Shown: positions 1 to 7,893, counted from the stretch's first letter. The stretch is 62,486 bases of DNA from Planctomycetota bacterium (GCA_023430365.1 JAEZAS010000509.1:1-62486), one strand, 5' to 3'. Notes: generated from the letters alone by a model not told the origin. Made by a program: numbers and translations.

Positions 1-47
1 TTTTTCGGCCGGTCCGTGTTCAAGTGGTGGACGCGCCGGCCGAAAAA
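1..47. terminator. Bidirectional intrinsic terminator at window edge
   Basis: Bases 1-12 (T5 then CGGCCGG) are the exact reverse complement of 36-47, giving a 12-bp stem with T- and A-runs at the two ends. This is the layout of a terminator working on both strands. The gene it serves on the left lies outside the window. Confidence 0.6.
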
Positions 48-87
48 TGATCCCGACCCCTTTTCGTTTGCGTCTGCGCGCGGGGCT

Positions 88-164
88 GGAACGGCACGGA
101 GGCCGTTCCCTACAGAGGACGCGGAGCGTCCAAGGGGGGCGTTACGACGCAGAGCGTCGTAACG
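88..164. repeat. Two short palindromes
   Basis: A hairpin at 88-109 (GGAACGGC / GCCGTTCC) is followed by a second at 140-164 with a 10-bp stem (CGTTACGACG / CGTCGTAACG). The first resembles the hairpin at 19016-19039: both are followed by CCCTA and CAGAG-type sequence when read in the same sense. They look like dispersed palindromes downstream of the minus-strand gene that ends at 177, and neither has a T-run. Confidence 0.5.
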
Positions 165-176
165 AGCATCGACCGG

Positions 177-806
177 CTATTCGCCGGCCATTTCTACCGG
201 CGGCGTGATGCGGGGGAGGGGTTGGAGTTCGCAGGTGATCAGGCCGGCGAGAAGCGTTAGCCCGATCACCGTGTAGAACACGCCGCGGACCGGCCGGCGC
301 TCGGCGGGGGGATCGGTGGGTGGTTCCCGCCAGCGGCTGTAGATCCAAATGGCGGCCGACACGCCGGCCGAGGCCATCAGGCCGGGCAGAGCATCGCCGA
401 ATCCCGCCAGGAGCAGGCGCGACGTCGGCCCGCGCAGGACGACCGCCACGGCGACCGCCGCAACCGCCAGGTCGAGGAGGATTCGCAGGGCGTAGGTCCA
501 ACGGGCGGCAGGGGCCCCGTCCGCGCCCCGCCACGCCTCGCCCAAGTGGCTGAAGGCGAGGGCGAGCAGGTAAAGGGCGGCGACGATCAGCAGCCCCAGG
601 AGCCAGTTCTGCCAGGCCTCGGACCCTGGTTCGCTGCCGAGACCGAACAGACACGCCCCCAGCGGCACGAGCGACATCGCGGCAATGGCGGCGGTCACAA
701 AGTGGGCCAGCTCAGCGTGGTGCGGTGGGGCGTCGGGTAGCGGTTCGTCAGCCAAGATGCTGCTCGCCTCTTTCGGAAACGGGGCTCTAGGGGCAGGGGA
801 GGTCAT
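177..806 (-). CDS. Predicted five-helix membrane protein
   Basis: A 209-residue protein with about five hydrophobic segments: near residues 30-55, 62-85, 105-125, 130-155 and 170-190. I chose the ATG at 806 because the longer reading frame upstream runs through the palindromic repeat at 911-999 and reads like non-coding sequence. The N-terminus is proline-rich and probably cytoplasmic. No family motif or catalytic residue is recognisable, so the function is unknown. It is divergent from the lipoprotein gene starting at 1079. Confidence 0.6.
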   Translation of the reverse strand: MTSPAPRAPFPKEASSILADEPLPDAPPHHAELAHFVTAAIAAMSLVPLGACLFGLGSEPGSEAWQNWLLGLLIVAALYLLALAFSHLGEAWRGADGAPAARWTYALRILLDLAVAAVAVAVVLRGPTSRLLLAGFGDALPGLMASAGVSAAIWIYSRWREPPTDPPAERRPVRGVFYTVIGLTLLAGLITCELQPLPRITPPVEMAGE

Positions 807-910
807 GCAGGCTGGGGCCTCGCGGAAATAGAATAGCAGACGGGCGGCGGAGCGGAGTAGGGACGCGGCGGGTTGCCGACTTGGTTGCCGCTTCGCAAAG
901 GCGCGTGCGT

Positions 911-999
911 CCGGCGAGCGGGAGACGTGAGTCTCCCGGTGAAGTGCGATCGAGAGATTTGCGGAGGACCCGGGACGCTTACGCGTCCCGCTCGCCGGG
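911..999. repeat. Palindrome doublet, family B (copy 1)
   Basis: Two facing copies of one element: 911-942 on the plus strand and 969-999 on the minus strand. Each reads CCGGCGAGC, a 7-bp stem, a GTRA loop, the complementary stem, then GGTG or similar. The stems differ (GGGAGAC/GTCTCCC and GGGACGC/GCGTCCC), but pairing is kept. The doublet lies between divergent genes. Confidence 0.8.
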
Positions 1000-1078
1000 G
1001 CCACAAACTTGACAAAGTCGTCAAGTTTCGTTAAATTGCAACCCAGTCCGTTTTCATCGCCCTGACAGGCTCTTTGCC

Positions 1079-2821
1079 ATGCGTGATTCCCGGTCCGCTT
1101 CGCTGCGACTTACGTCCCACCGTTTCGACGTAAGTGACCGGAGGTCGGCGCGGGAGGGTGTTGAACAACCGACGGGGTATATCAACAAGTATGGGGCCCC
1201 TGCACCCCGGGGGGGCGTTGATAAACCTCGGTGGTTTATCAACACGCGTCCCAGTGCAGCTCGGCGACTTACGTCGATCGCGAGCGTCGTAAGTCTGCTG
1301 CTGGCGGTGGTGGTCGGTGGTTCGGTCGGCTGCGGCGATCGGCCGGTGGCCGCGAAGATTCGCGAGGGCGAAGCGGCGACTGCTCCGACAAAAACCGCAG
1401 AGCCGGGGGCAGTCGCTCCGGCCTCTCCTTCGGTGCGAGCAGAACCGGCCGCAGAGGCGGATGCCGCTCCTGCCGTGGTCCAGGTGGCTCAAGCGCCCCA
1501 GCGCAACCAGTCGCCTGCGTCAGCAGCTCCGCCGACGCGTCGGTCCTTGGCGGACCTGGTTCAGCGGGCGGCGAACGAGGAATTTCGGTTGCCGCAGATC
1601 GACGAGGGCAAAGTTGCCGCGGCTGGGATTCGCAAGCTGGAAGGCAAGCACATCACGATCTACACCGATGTGCCCGCCGGGGACGAAGTGGATCAGCTTC
1701 CCAGGGTCTTTGATGCGGCGGTGCCGCTCTACTGCGAGCATTTTGAGCTCGATCCGGCGCAGGCGGCGGACTGGAAGGTGGTCGGCTATCTGGTGCAGGA
1801 CAAGGAGCGGTTTCAGGGGGCGGGGCTGTTTCCCGACGACCTGCCGCCGTTTCTCAATGGTTACACGCGCGGCTCCGAGTTCTGGTGGTACGAACAACCG
1901 AGCGACTACTATCGCCGGCACCTGATGATTCACGAGGGGGTGCACGCGTTCATGTTCCGCTGGCTCGGCGGGGCCGGGCCGCCGTGGTACACCGAGGGGA
2001 TGGCGGAGCTTCTGGGCACGCACCGGTGGCAGGACGGCAAATTGCAACTCGCCTACATGCCGCAGAACAAGGAAGAGGTCCCGTACTGGGGACGGGTGAA
2101 GATCATCAAGGATCAGTTCGCGGCGAATCAAGGGCTGCAACTGACCGACATCTTTCGCCTCGACGCCCAGGCCCATCTCCGCAACGAGGCCTACGGCTGG
2201 TGCTGGGCTGCGGCTCAGTTTCTCGCAGCCCACCCACTGACCCGCGACGCTTTCCAGAAGCTCAAGGACGATGTCAAGGATCGTTCGATCGACTTCTCCG
2301 TGCGGTTCTACGAGCAGCTCAAGCCACAGTGGCCCCAGATCGCCGAGGACTGGCAGTTGTTCATCGTGAATTGCGATTATGGCTACGACGTCGAGCGGGC
2401 GGCTGTCGCGCGCAAGGAAGCGGCCCCTCTGCCGGCCAGTGGCGGCACGGCGACGATTGCCGCCGATCGGGGTTGGCAATCGAGCGGCTTCCAGGTCGAG
2501 GCAGGGAAGACGTACCGAATTGAAGCGGCGGGGCAGTTCACGATTGGGGGCGACGAGGCGAAACCGTGGCTTTGCGAGCCCAACGGCATTACGCTGCACT
2601 ACCACCGCGGTCAGCCAATCGGGATGCTGATGGCGGGAATCAGCGAGGTGGATAGCACCGTGCGTGGCATGACGCCGCTGTCCCGGCCGGTGGCGATTGG
2701 CGCCCGGGGCGAGTTTCGGCCGGAGCATAGCGGCGTGTTGTATTTCTGCGTGAACGAGTCGCCGGCGGGGCTGGGGGATAATCGCGGGACGGTGGCGGTG
2801 CGGGTGGTGGCGGTGGAGTAG
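1079..2821 (+). CDS. Secreted zinc metalloprotease-like lipoprotein with LecA-like C-terminal domain
   Basis: A 580-residue protein. A hydrophobic stretch ending in G-S-V-G-C (Cys about residue 85) is a lipobox, so the mature protein should be lipid-anchored. A low-complexity Ala/Pro linker follows. The catalytic part has HEGVH (H285, E286, H289) and a downstream W-Y-T-E-G-M-A-E-L, which fits the gluzincin/peptidase-MA pattern H-E-x-x-H plus Glu. The last 120 residues (G-W-Q-S-S-G-F-Q-V-E-A-G) resemble the LecA/PA-IL galactose-binding sandwich common in planctomycete exoproteins. The coding region before the signal segment is made of a palindromic repeat (1108-1294). The start at 1079 is therefore uncertain, and the original start may have been displaced. 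Confidence 0.75.
   Translation: MRDSRSASLRLTSHRFDVSDRRSAREGVEQPTGYINKYGAPAPRGGVDKPRWFINTRPSAARRLTSIASVVSLLLAVVVGGSVGCGDRPVAAKIREGEAATAPTKTAEPGAVAPASPSVRAEPAAEADAAPAVVQVAQAPQRNQSPASAAPPTRRSLADLVQRAANEEFRLPQIDEGKVAAAGIRKLEGKHITIYTDVPAGDEVDQLPRVFDAAVPLYCEHFELDPAQAADWKVVGYLVQDKERFQGAGLFPDDLPPFLNGYTRGSEFWWYEQPSDYYRRHLMIHEGVHAFMFRWLGGAGPPWYTEGMAELLGTHRWQDGKLQLAYMPQNKEEVPYWGRVKIIKDQFAANQGLQLTDIFRLDAQAHLRNEAYGWCWAAAQFLAAHPLTRDAFQKLKDDVKDRSIDFSVRFYEQLKPQWPQIAEDWQLFIVNCDYGYDVERAAVARKEAAPLPASGGTATIAADRGWQSSGFQVEAGKTYRIEAAGQFTIGGDEAKPWLCEPNGITLHYHRGQPIGMLMAGISEVDSTVRGMTPLSRPVAIGARGEFRPEHSGVLYFCVNESPAGLGDNRGTVAVRVVAVE
1108..1294. repeat. Four-hairpin composite element, family D (copy 1)
   Basis: Four hairpins in a symmetric array: 1108-1135 (ACTTACGTC / GACGTAAGT), 1160-1186 (degenerate), 1217-1243 (GTTGATAAACC / GGTTTATCAAC) and 1267-1294 (ACTTACG / CGTAAGT). 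The two inner units are 27 bases long and separated by a 30-base spacer containing TGGGGCCCCTG. The same 27-30-27 layout recurs at 53978-54061. The element lies inside the 5' end of the lipoprotein reading frame. Confidence 0.75.
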
Positions 2822-2828
2822 GCGCTGG

Positions 2829-2914
2829 TTGGCGAGCGTGACACGTGAGTGTCACGGTCAATCGGCGGTCGATGGTCGAAAACACCGTGACACTGACGTG
2901 TCACGCTCGCCGGT
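2829..2914. repeat. Palindrome doublet, family B (copy 2)
   Basis: Facing copies at 2829-2857 (+) and 2884-2914 (-). Both have the stem GTGACAC / GTGTCAC, with loops GTGA and (read on the minus strand) GTCA, flanked by GGCGAGC and CGGT. Both changed bases relative to the other doublets are compensated across the stem. Confidence 0.8.
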
Positions 2915-2951
2915 GTTTCACCGGTGGTTTGTCGGGGATGGGAGCATTCGC

Positions 2952-4082
2952 ATGAGTGAGTGTGCTTCGTCCGGAGGGATCGAATCGCGGCAACTGGCCG
3001 AGTTGCAGCTTTGTTTGGTTTCGGGCGTGGGGCCGCGCACCAGGCAGCAGTTGCTCGAGCACTTCGGCTCGGCGGAGCGGGTGCTTGCGGCTTCGCTCGA
3101 TGAGCTGCGGCAGGTCAGCGGCGTGGGACCGAAGCTGGCGAAGAATATCGCCGCGGCCCGATCATGCGATGCGGCGGCCAAGGAGCTGGAACGCTGCCGG
3201 GCGAGCGGTGTGGCGGTGATGGTGCAGGGAAGCGACGGCTATCCACGGATGCTGGAAGAGATTCCCGATCCGCCGGGCGTTCTGTTCCTGCGGGGTGAGA
3301 TTCAGCCGTGCGACGGTCTGGCGCTGGCGATTGTCGGAACACGCCACGCGACGCCTTATGGCGTTGCCCAGGCGGAGCGGCTCGCCAGTGGTTTGGCGAG
3401 GGCTGGGTACACGATCATCAGCGGACTGGCGCGAGGGATCGATTCGGTTGCCCATCAGGCGGCCCTCGCTGCCGGCGGGCGGACGATCGCGGTGCTCGGC
3501 AGCGGGGTGCTGAACGTCTATCCGCCGGAGAACGACGCCCTGGCGAAGGCAATTGCGAAGAACGGGGCCGTGCTCAGCGAATCGCCTCCGTTGTCGCCGC
3601 CGCTGAGCGGAGCGTTTCCGCAGCGGAACCGGATTGTGACGGGGCTGAGCCTGGGCGTGATCGTGGTCGAGGCCTCGGACCGTTCGGGAGCCCTGATCTC
3701 GGCCCGGCATGCGTCGGAGCAGGGGAGGGAAGTTTTTGCGGTCCCCGGTCGGGTCGACAGCCGAACCTCGAAGGGCTGCCACCGTCTTTTGAAGGAGGGG
3801 GCAAAACTAGTCGAGTCGGTCGATGACGTGCTCGAGGAGCTTGGCCCGCTGGTCGATACGATGCAGGAACCGAGCGGGCGAGAGATTCGTCACCCCGCCG
3901 AGCTGCAACTGAACGAGCAGGAGCGGGCGGTGCTGGAGGCGATCGAAATGGAGCCGACCGGCATCGACCAGGTGGTCGTGGCCAGTCAGCTTGCGGTTTC
4001 GCGCGTTTTGTCGACGCTGAGCGCCCTGGAAGTGCGACGGTTGATCCGCAGAGTGAGCGGGAACCGGGTGGTGAGGGTGTAA
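2952..4082 (+). CDS. dprA: DNA-processing protein DprA/Smf
   Basis: DprA loads RecA on incoming single-stranded DNA during natural transformation. The 376-residue product has an N-terminal helix-hairpin-helix pair (S-G-V-G-P-R-T-R and S-G-V-G-P-K-L-A). It then has the Rossmann-like core with V-G-T-R-H-A-T-P-Y-G near residue 127, S-G-L-A-R-G-I-D-S-V-A-H near 157 and P-Q-R-N-R-I. The C-terminal 60 residues look like the DprA winged helix. I chose the ATG at 2952 because the frame upstream is family B repeat sequence. The length is normal for the family. No other competence gene is nearby. Confidence 0.93.
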   Translation: MSECASSGGIESRQLAELQLCLVSGVGPRTRQQLLEHFGSAERVLAASLDELRQVSGVGPKLAKNIAAARSCDAAAKELERCRASGVAVMVQGSDGYPRMLEEIPDPPGVLFLRGEIQPCDGLALAIVGTRHATPYGVAQAERLASGLARAGYTIISGLARGIDSVAHQAALAAGGRTIAVLGSGVLNVYPPENDALAKAIAKNGAVLSESPPLSPPLSGAFPQRNRIVTGLSLGVIVVEASDRSGALISARHASEQGREVFAVPGRVDSRTSKGCHRLLKEGAKLVESVDDVLEELGPLVDTMQEPSGREIRHPAELQLNEQERAVLEAIEMEPTGIDQVVVASQLAVSRVLSTLSALEVRRLIRRVSGNRVVRV

Positions 4083-4091
4083 TAGGTAGTG

Positions 4092-4119
4092 GTCAGTTTT
4101 CAGTATTCAGTTTTCAGTG
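4092..4119. repeat. TTTTCAGT/ATTCAGT direct repeats
   Basis: Short tandem-like copies of (T)TTTCAGT. The same words recur at 55329-55385 and, inverted, at 55463-55497. This is a dispersed low-complexity family of unknown role, located after dprA. Confidence 0.5.
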
Positions 4120-4373
4120 GGTGGGGTTGTGATGGGAGGCTCGGGTTTAGGGGCAGGGCTTGGTTGAGCGGGCCACGCTGCGCTTAGGCCCCGGCATCCT
4201 GTGACTCCCGACTCGCGTCTGACACCTGTTTGCTGACTCCTGTCTTCTGCCCCTTGGATTTGCGGTAGTTTTGGCACGCGGGGTGCGTAGAATGAAATCG
4301 GCGACGCGGTTTCTGCCAGGTTGAGCCGGTCGACAAGCGCAGTCGCTTCTTATCTGTTTCGAAAGGAGAGTTC

Positions 4374-4760
4374 GTGGCCAGCACCTTAAGCGCCCAGGCA
4401 ATTCAGTCGGATCCCCAGCACAGCCTCAATCTCGCCCTCGCGGCGGCGCGCAGTGCGGAAGAGAATCGCGGCCAGGACGTGGTCGTGCTCGACATGCGGG
4501 ATCAAACCGCCATCTTCGACTACTTCGTGGTTGCGACTGGCACCAGCCAGCGCCAACTGCGAGCCATGGGGGACGCGATCGACGACGTGCTGCAGAAAGA
4601 ACTCGGCCACACGCGGATGGGTACCGAAGGGTACAAGGACAGCAAGTGGCTATTGCTCGATTACGGCTCGGTCGTGGTGCACCTGTTCGATGGTCCGATG
4701 CGCGAGTACTACGCGATTGAGGACCTGTGGGCAGGGGCGAAGAAGGTCGAGTGGAAGTAG
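4374..4760 (+). CDS. rsfS: Ribosome silencing factor RsfS (Iojap)
   Basis: RsfS binds ribosomal protein uL14 and blocks subunit joining when nutrients run out. The 128-residue product carries the family hallmarks D-Y-F-V-V-A-T-G-T-S, Y-K-D-S-K-W-L-L-L-D-Y-G and V-V-H-L-F-D-G-P-M-R-E-Y-Y. The start is GTG at 4374, set by a strong AAAGGAGAG at 4363-4370 just upstream; no ATG fits. It stands alone here, without the nadD gene that is often its neighbour. Confidence 0.93.
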   Translation: MASTLSAQAIQSDPQHSLNLALAAARSAEENRGQDVVVLDMRDQTAIFDYFVVATGTSQRQLRAMGDAIDDVLQKELGHTRMGTEGYKDSKWLLLDYGSVVVHLFDGPMREYYAIEDLWAGAKKVEWK

Positions 4761-4770
4761 GGAAGGGTTC

Positions 4771-4800
4771 GCAGCCGGGAGATAACATCTCCCGGAGAAC
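4771..4800 (-). repeat. Palindrome family C, copy C1
   Basis: On the minus strand it reads TTCTCCGG, the variable stem GAGAT, loop GTT, ATCTC, then CCGGCTGCG. It sits right after rsfS and points away from C2 at 4869. Confidence 0.75.
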
Positions 4801-4868
4801 CGCGAGTGGACATCGCATTGCGGCGCGATTACGCTGACCGTTTTCGTCCCTTGAGTGTCCAATCGCAA

Positions 4869-4900
4869 TTCTCTGGAGCGTGGTTACGCTCCGGCTACGG
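4869..4900 (+). repeat. Palindrome family C, copy C2
   Basis: TTCTCTGG, GAGCGT, a short loop, ACGCTC, then CGGCTACGG. It ends 8 bases before the ATG at 4909, so it occupies the ribosome-binding region of the next gene and could affect its translation. Confidence 0.75.
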
Positions 4901-4908
4901 AGCTTGCC

Positions 4909-5802
4909 ATGACTGCTCTTTCTCGCCGCAATTTCCTGGCGGCTTCGGCTGCCACTCTTGCCGCGACCTCGTCGCTTTCTGCCATCGAGCCGATCGCGCG
5001 CAACGGTCAGCCAAAGTTCAAGTTCAGCCTGGCAGCCTACAGCTACCGAAGCTTGCTGACCGGCGAGAACCCGCAGCTCACGCTCAACGACTTCGTCGAT
5101 GATTGTGCGAAGTTCGGCCTCGAGGGGACCGAATTGACGTCGTACTACTTTCCCAAGGGCGTCACGCACGACTACCTGCGCTCGCTGAAGCGGCAATGCT
5201 TTCGGTTGGGCTTGGATGTCTCGGGGACGGCGGTGGGGAACGACTTCGGCGTGGCTCCGGGACCAGCGCGAGACAAGCAAATCGCTTCGCTGAAGCAGTC
5301 GATCGACTTCGCCCAGTCGCTCGGGGCTCCGGTGATCCGGGTCTTTGCCGGCCATACGCCCAAGGGGGAAACGGCGCCGGCGGAGGTGCACTCGCGGATG
5401 GTGTCGGCCATCGAGGAGTGCTGCGACTACGCGGGGCAGCGGGGCGTGCACCTGGCGCTCGAAAACCACGGCGGACCGACGGCGACGGCGGAAGGCTTGC
5501 TGAAGTTCGTGCAGGACGTGCAGAGCCCGTGGTTCGGCGTGAACCTGGATACGGGGAACTTCCACTCGGACGACATCTACGGCGAGCTGGAGCGGGTTGC
5601 GCCGTATGCGCTGAATGTGCAGGTGAAAGTGGTCGTGAGCGGTCCCGACAAGAAGAAGCAGCCGACCGACTACAAGCGGATTGCGAAGCTGCTCCGCGAC
5701 TCCAACTACCGCGGCTACGTCGTGCTCGAGTACGAAGAGAAGGGCGATCCGCGGGAAGAGTGCCCGAAGCACCTGCAGGAGCTGCGCGAGGCGTTTGCGT
5801 GA
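4909..5802 (+). CDS. Tat-exported sugar phosphate isomerase/epimerase-like TIM-barrel protein
   Basis: A 297-residue protein starting M-T-A-L-S-R-R-N-F-L-A-A, a twin-arginine signal followed by an Ala-rich hydrophobic stretch, so export in folded form is likely. The rest matches the xylose-isomerase-like AP-endonuclease-2 barrel: A-L-E-N-H-G-G with a metal-ligand Glu, G-V-N-L-D-T-G-N-F, and Y-V-V-L-E-Y-E near the end. The family includes isomerases and epimerases acting on sugars and inositols; the substrate cannot be read from sequence. The ATG at 4909 is chosen because the Tat motif follows at once and the preceding frame is repeat C2. Confidence 0.8.
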   Translation: MTALSRRNFLAASAATLAATSSLSAIEPIARNGQPKFKFSLAAYSYRSLLTGENPQLTLNDFVDDCAKFGLEGTELTSYYFPKGVTHDYLRSLKRQCFRLGLDVSGTAVGNDFGVAPGPARDKQIASLKQSIDFAQSLGAPVIRVFAGHTPKGETAPAEVHSRMVSAIEECCDYAGQRGVHLALENHGGPTATAEGLLKFVQDVQSPWFGVNLDTGNFHSDDIYGELERVAPYALNVQVKVVVSGPDKKKQPTDYKRIAKLLRDSNYRGYVVLEYEEKGDPREECPKHLQELREAFA

Positions 5803-5946
5803 GAGGGGGAGAGGGAAGGGAGGAGAGGGACAAGGGACAAGAGATAAGGGATTACGGCGGGAGTTGGTCGAGAACCACGAGCCTCTTGGGTCTGAACTCT
5901 AAGCTCTGCTCTCTGAACTCTCCGGCCCAAACTTTTTATTTCGCGC
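5803..5946. other. Gene-free stretch with purine-rich repeats
   Basis: This stretch holds GA-rich sequence and the words CTCTAAGCTCTG and CTCTCTGAACTCT. These recur in inverted form at 20512-20560 (GAGAGTTCAGAGAGCAGAG). I see no coding signal. An AT-rich run (TTTTTATTT at 5935-5943) leads into the promoter-like site at 5947. Confidence 0.4.
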
Positions 5947-5972
5947 GAACCTTTGGGGGCTGGCTAGGTCTA
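5947..5972 (+). promoter_or_regulatory. Candidate ECF-sigma promoter P1
   Basis: GAACCTT at 5947-5953 and GTCTA at 5968-5972, with 21 bases from G to G. The layout resembles sigma-E-type ECF promoters (GGAACTT ... GTCTAA). A T-rich tract lies upstream. The same pair at the same spacing occurs at 34709-34735, and a variant at 20771-20796. Transcription would run toward the micro-ORF at 6232. Confidence 0.5.
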
Positions 5973-6231
5973 TTCTGTCGGCCAGCGCGAAATGCCTTTT
6001 CCGAACGCGTTCCCCGCGGCGATTCGACGAGTAACGAGAACGACTGGCGGATGAGAGAAACGTCGAATGCGCAAAACCGGCCAGATTTTCCTCTTGCCAG
6101 AATTGTGCCCCCTGACAATTATGAGATTGACGGGCCGTGCCACGCAGCACGGCAGGACTAGGGCCCGAACTAGATCGCTTCTTCGGCCGCGATCGAACCG
6201 GGGACAACTTAGTTGGAAAGGAGGTGGTCTA

Positions 6232-6270
6232 GTGAGTTATGTCTGTACCAGCCGAGGTGGCGCCGCTTAA
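6232..6270 (+). CDS. Putative 12-residue peptide
   Basis: A GTG codon sits 7 bases after a near-perfect AAAGGAGG and opens a 12-codon frame (V-S-Y-V-C-T-S-R-G-G-A-A, stop). An overlapping ATG at 6239 would give 23 residues containing C-L-G-S-H-H, but it sits 14 bases from the Shine-Dalgarno. The first is better spaced. No known peptide is recognised. The ribosome-binding site is the strongest seen in the window, which is odd for a non-coding stretch. Confidence 0.35.
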   Translation: MSYVCTSRGGAA

Positions 6271-6339
6271 AGAGCCGGCGGGCTGTTTAGGCAGCCACCA
6301 CCCTCGTTGAGATCACTAGATCTTTTACGAGCTACCTGG

Positions 6340-6374
6340 GACCCGGCCTTCGCAAGAGGGCCGGGTCTTTTTTT
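6340..6374 (+). terminator. Intrinsic terminator
   Basis: A 9-bp stem GACCCGGCC (6340-6348) / GGCCGGGTC (6359-6367) with a 10-base loop, followed by a run of seven T. It ends the micro-ORF unit. No plus-strand gene follows, so the unit is transcribed on its own. Confidence 0.85.
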
Positions 6375-6409
6375 GCGCGCTTGGTAGGAGCTTGAGGCGC
6401 TGGGAGACT

Positions 6410-6438
6410 GCGGCCGGGAGTTAATAGCTCCCGGAGAT
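6410..6438 (-). repeat. Palindrome family C, copy C3
   Basis: On the minus strand it reads ATCTCCGG, GAG..CTC stem, then CCGGCCGC. Its inner pairs are partly decayed. It is paired with C4 at 6556, pointing away. Confidence 0.65.
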
Positions 6439-6555
6439 GGGCGGAGGGCGTATCCACTGCAGAGTGTTGTGGACGAGGGGGCGCGAACGATTGCCGCGAC
6501 GCGTGGGCACCCATTCGGCTTCGAACCGAATTCACTTGGCAGAGTGTCTCGGTGG

Positions 6556-6586
6556 TTCTCCGGAGCGTGCTACGCTCCGGCTATGG
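6556..6586 (+). repeat. Palindrome family C, copy C4
   Basis: TTCTCCGG, AGCGT, loop GCT, ACGCT, then CCGGCTATGG. It lies just downstream of the minus-strand metalloprotease-like gene that ends at 6600. Confidence 0.75.
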
Positions 6587-6599
6587 ATCGGATGTTCTG

Positions 6600-7478
6600 C
6601 TACTCGGCGCCGGCGGTGACCTGGGTCACGTCGGAGGCGTCGAGCGTCAACTGCATGCCGTTGTAGGCGCTCCCCGCGCGGTGGCTGGCGTGCCAGAGGG
6701 TTTCCATCTCGGCGAGGCCGTTGATGTGGTACACATCGCGGAGGGCTTTGTCGTAGCCGTGCTCCATCGCCCGCTGCACGAACGTGACAAACCGCGAGGG
6801 ATCGTCCCGGCGGGCGAGGAAGCTGACCAGCGAGGCACTCTGACCATAGAAAGCGGGAATGCGTTCGCGAGACGGATAATCGTCGAGCGTCAGCAGCTCC
6901 GCACAGCGGAAGGCGGAGCGGCGTTCGAGGCTGACGATCAGATCGCGCTGATGAAGCTGCTGCTTGGTTTCGTCATCGGCGAGGATGGCCACGCCTTCGT
7001 CGATCCAGCGGGGCGGCTGCCGGCCCTTGAACAGGTCGGCGAAGATCACATGAGTCATCTCGTGGGCCAAGGCCGAGAGGGGCTCTCCGGTTTGGCCCAA
7101 GAGATCGATCCGGCGAAGCGTCACGCGGGCGCCGGAGAACTCGATCGAGCAGGTTCCCAGCGTCTGCACCGCGCCCGTCCCGACGGCAGCCAGGTAATCC
7201 CGGCGAGTGGCGTGGATCACGATTCGACAGCGAGGTTCCCAGGCCGAAGTTTTGGAGCTGCCGCACCAGAACGAGTGCAATCGCTCGCGCCAGCGTTCGC
7301 AATGGACCGCCACATCGCGGGCGTCATGCGCCGAGCAGTTGCTGAACACGGCGAAATTGGTCGATCCGGCGACCCGGGCATCACCAGCAACAGCGGGAGC
7401 GGGCGAAGCAGCGTCTGCACGGGTAGTGCTCGACGTTGCACCGGCAACGACGAGCAATAGAGCGGTCGTCATCCACAC
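6600..7478 (-). CDS. Secreted zinc metalloprotease-like protein (HExxH)
   Basis: A 292-residue protein with an N-terminal signal peptide (M-W-M-T-T-A-L-L-L-V-V-A-G-A, cleavage plausible near A-D-A-A). Near residue 139 it carries L-A-H-E-M-T-H-V-I-F-A-D-L-F, an HExxH zinc site, followed by R-W-I-D-E-G-V-A-I-L with the likely third ligand Glu. This is the peptidase-MA/gluzincin pattern also seen in the lipoprotein at 1079, but without the LecA-like tail. It probably acts in the periplasm. The substrate is unknown. It is divergent from the Gly/Tyr-rich protein at 7894. Confidence 0.7.
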   Translation of the reverse strand: MWMTTALLLVVAGATSSTTRADAASPAPAVAGDARVAGSTNFAVFSNCSAHDARDVAVHCERWRERLHSFWCGSSKTSAWEPRCRIVIHATRRDYLAAVGTGAVQTLGTCSIEFSGARVTLRRIDLLGQTGEPLSALAHEMTHVIFADLFKGRQPPRWIDEGVAILADDETKQQLHQRDLIVSLERRSAFRCAELLTLDDYPSRERIPAFYGQSASLVSFLARRDDPSRFVTFVQRAMEHGYDKALRDVYHINGLAEMETLWHASHRAGSAYNGMQLTLDASDVTQVTAGAE

Positions 7479-7893
7479 GGTCGAATTCCCTTCGATCCAA
7501 GGCGGGAGCGCACTCAGTTGCGCTTGATGATCGAGTGCCTAAGTCAAACCGCGCGCCAAAGCGCGCAGTGGCTCTATCCCATCCATCGGCTGGCATATGC
7601 AAAGCAAGGCAGCGTCGAGCCTTGCGAATGTGTGCAAAATGTCGCCATCACAAAGTGCTAGCGATAGTCGCGAGTGGAATGCCCGATTGTGAGGCGGCGT
7701 TTGCCTCGGTTTTCAGCAGATGGCGCAACTTGTGCAAAGCTGGACGCTTCACCGTGGAAGGCGGCGATTTGCACGGTCGGGGAAACTTTGATCAAGGACT
7801 CCCCGCCGATCGGCCGCACGCGGGAATTTGAGATGAGCCGTTTTCAATGGACGGCGCAGGCCCAGGCAAGGCTCTTTCACAGTGAGGTGACTT
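7479..7893. other. Divergent intergenic region
   Basis: 415 bases between two divergent secreted-protein genes. It holds a GCGCGC..GCGCGC hairpin near 7548-7565 and the arms CGGGGA (7779) / TCCCCG around a CTTTGATCAAGG near-palindrome. I see no convincing gene. Promoters for both flanking genes must lie here, but no clear -35/-10 pair stands out. Confidence 0.4.

Larger units (their letters stand above)
6215..6374 (+). ncRNA. Candidate structured RNA / micropeptide unit ending in a terminator
   Basis: This 160-base unit starts with GGAAAGGAGGTGGTCTAG, which nearly matches the full complement of a bacterial 16S 3' end. It then holds hairpins (CGCCG/CGGCG around 6256-6280 and GGCTG/CAGCC around 6283-6298) and closes with an intrinsic terminator. 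TCTAGTGA at 6228-6235 can pair exactly with TCACTAGA at 6313-6320, burying the start codon. It is not tRNA, tmRNA, 6S or SRP as far as I can recognise. It could be a leader-peptide RNA or a small regulatory RNA. Confidence 0.45.

Noticed and set aside
2829..2951. N-terminal extension of DprA from 2829
   Set aside because: The extra 41 codons are exactly the family B doublet; the ATG at 2952 starts the family-like sequence.
6120..6230. A GGTTCGA word on the minus strand suggesting a tRNA or tmRNA end
   Set aside because: The flanking bases do not form a T stem, and there is no acceptor, D or anticodon arm.
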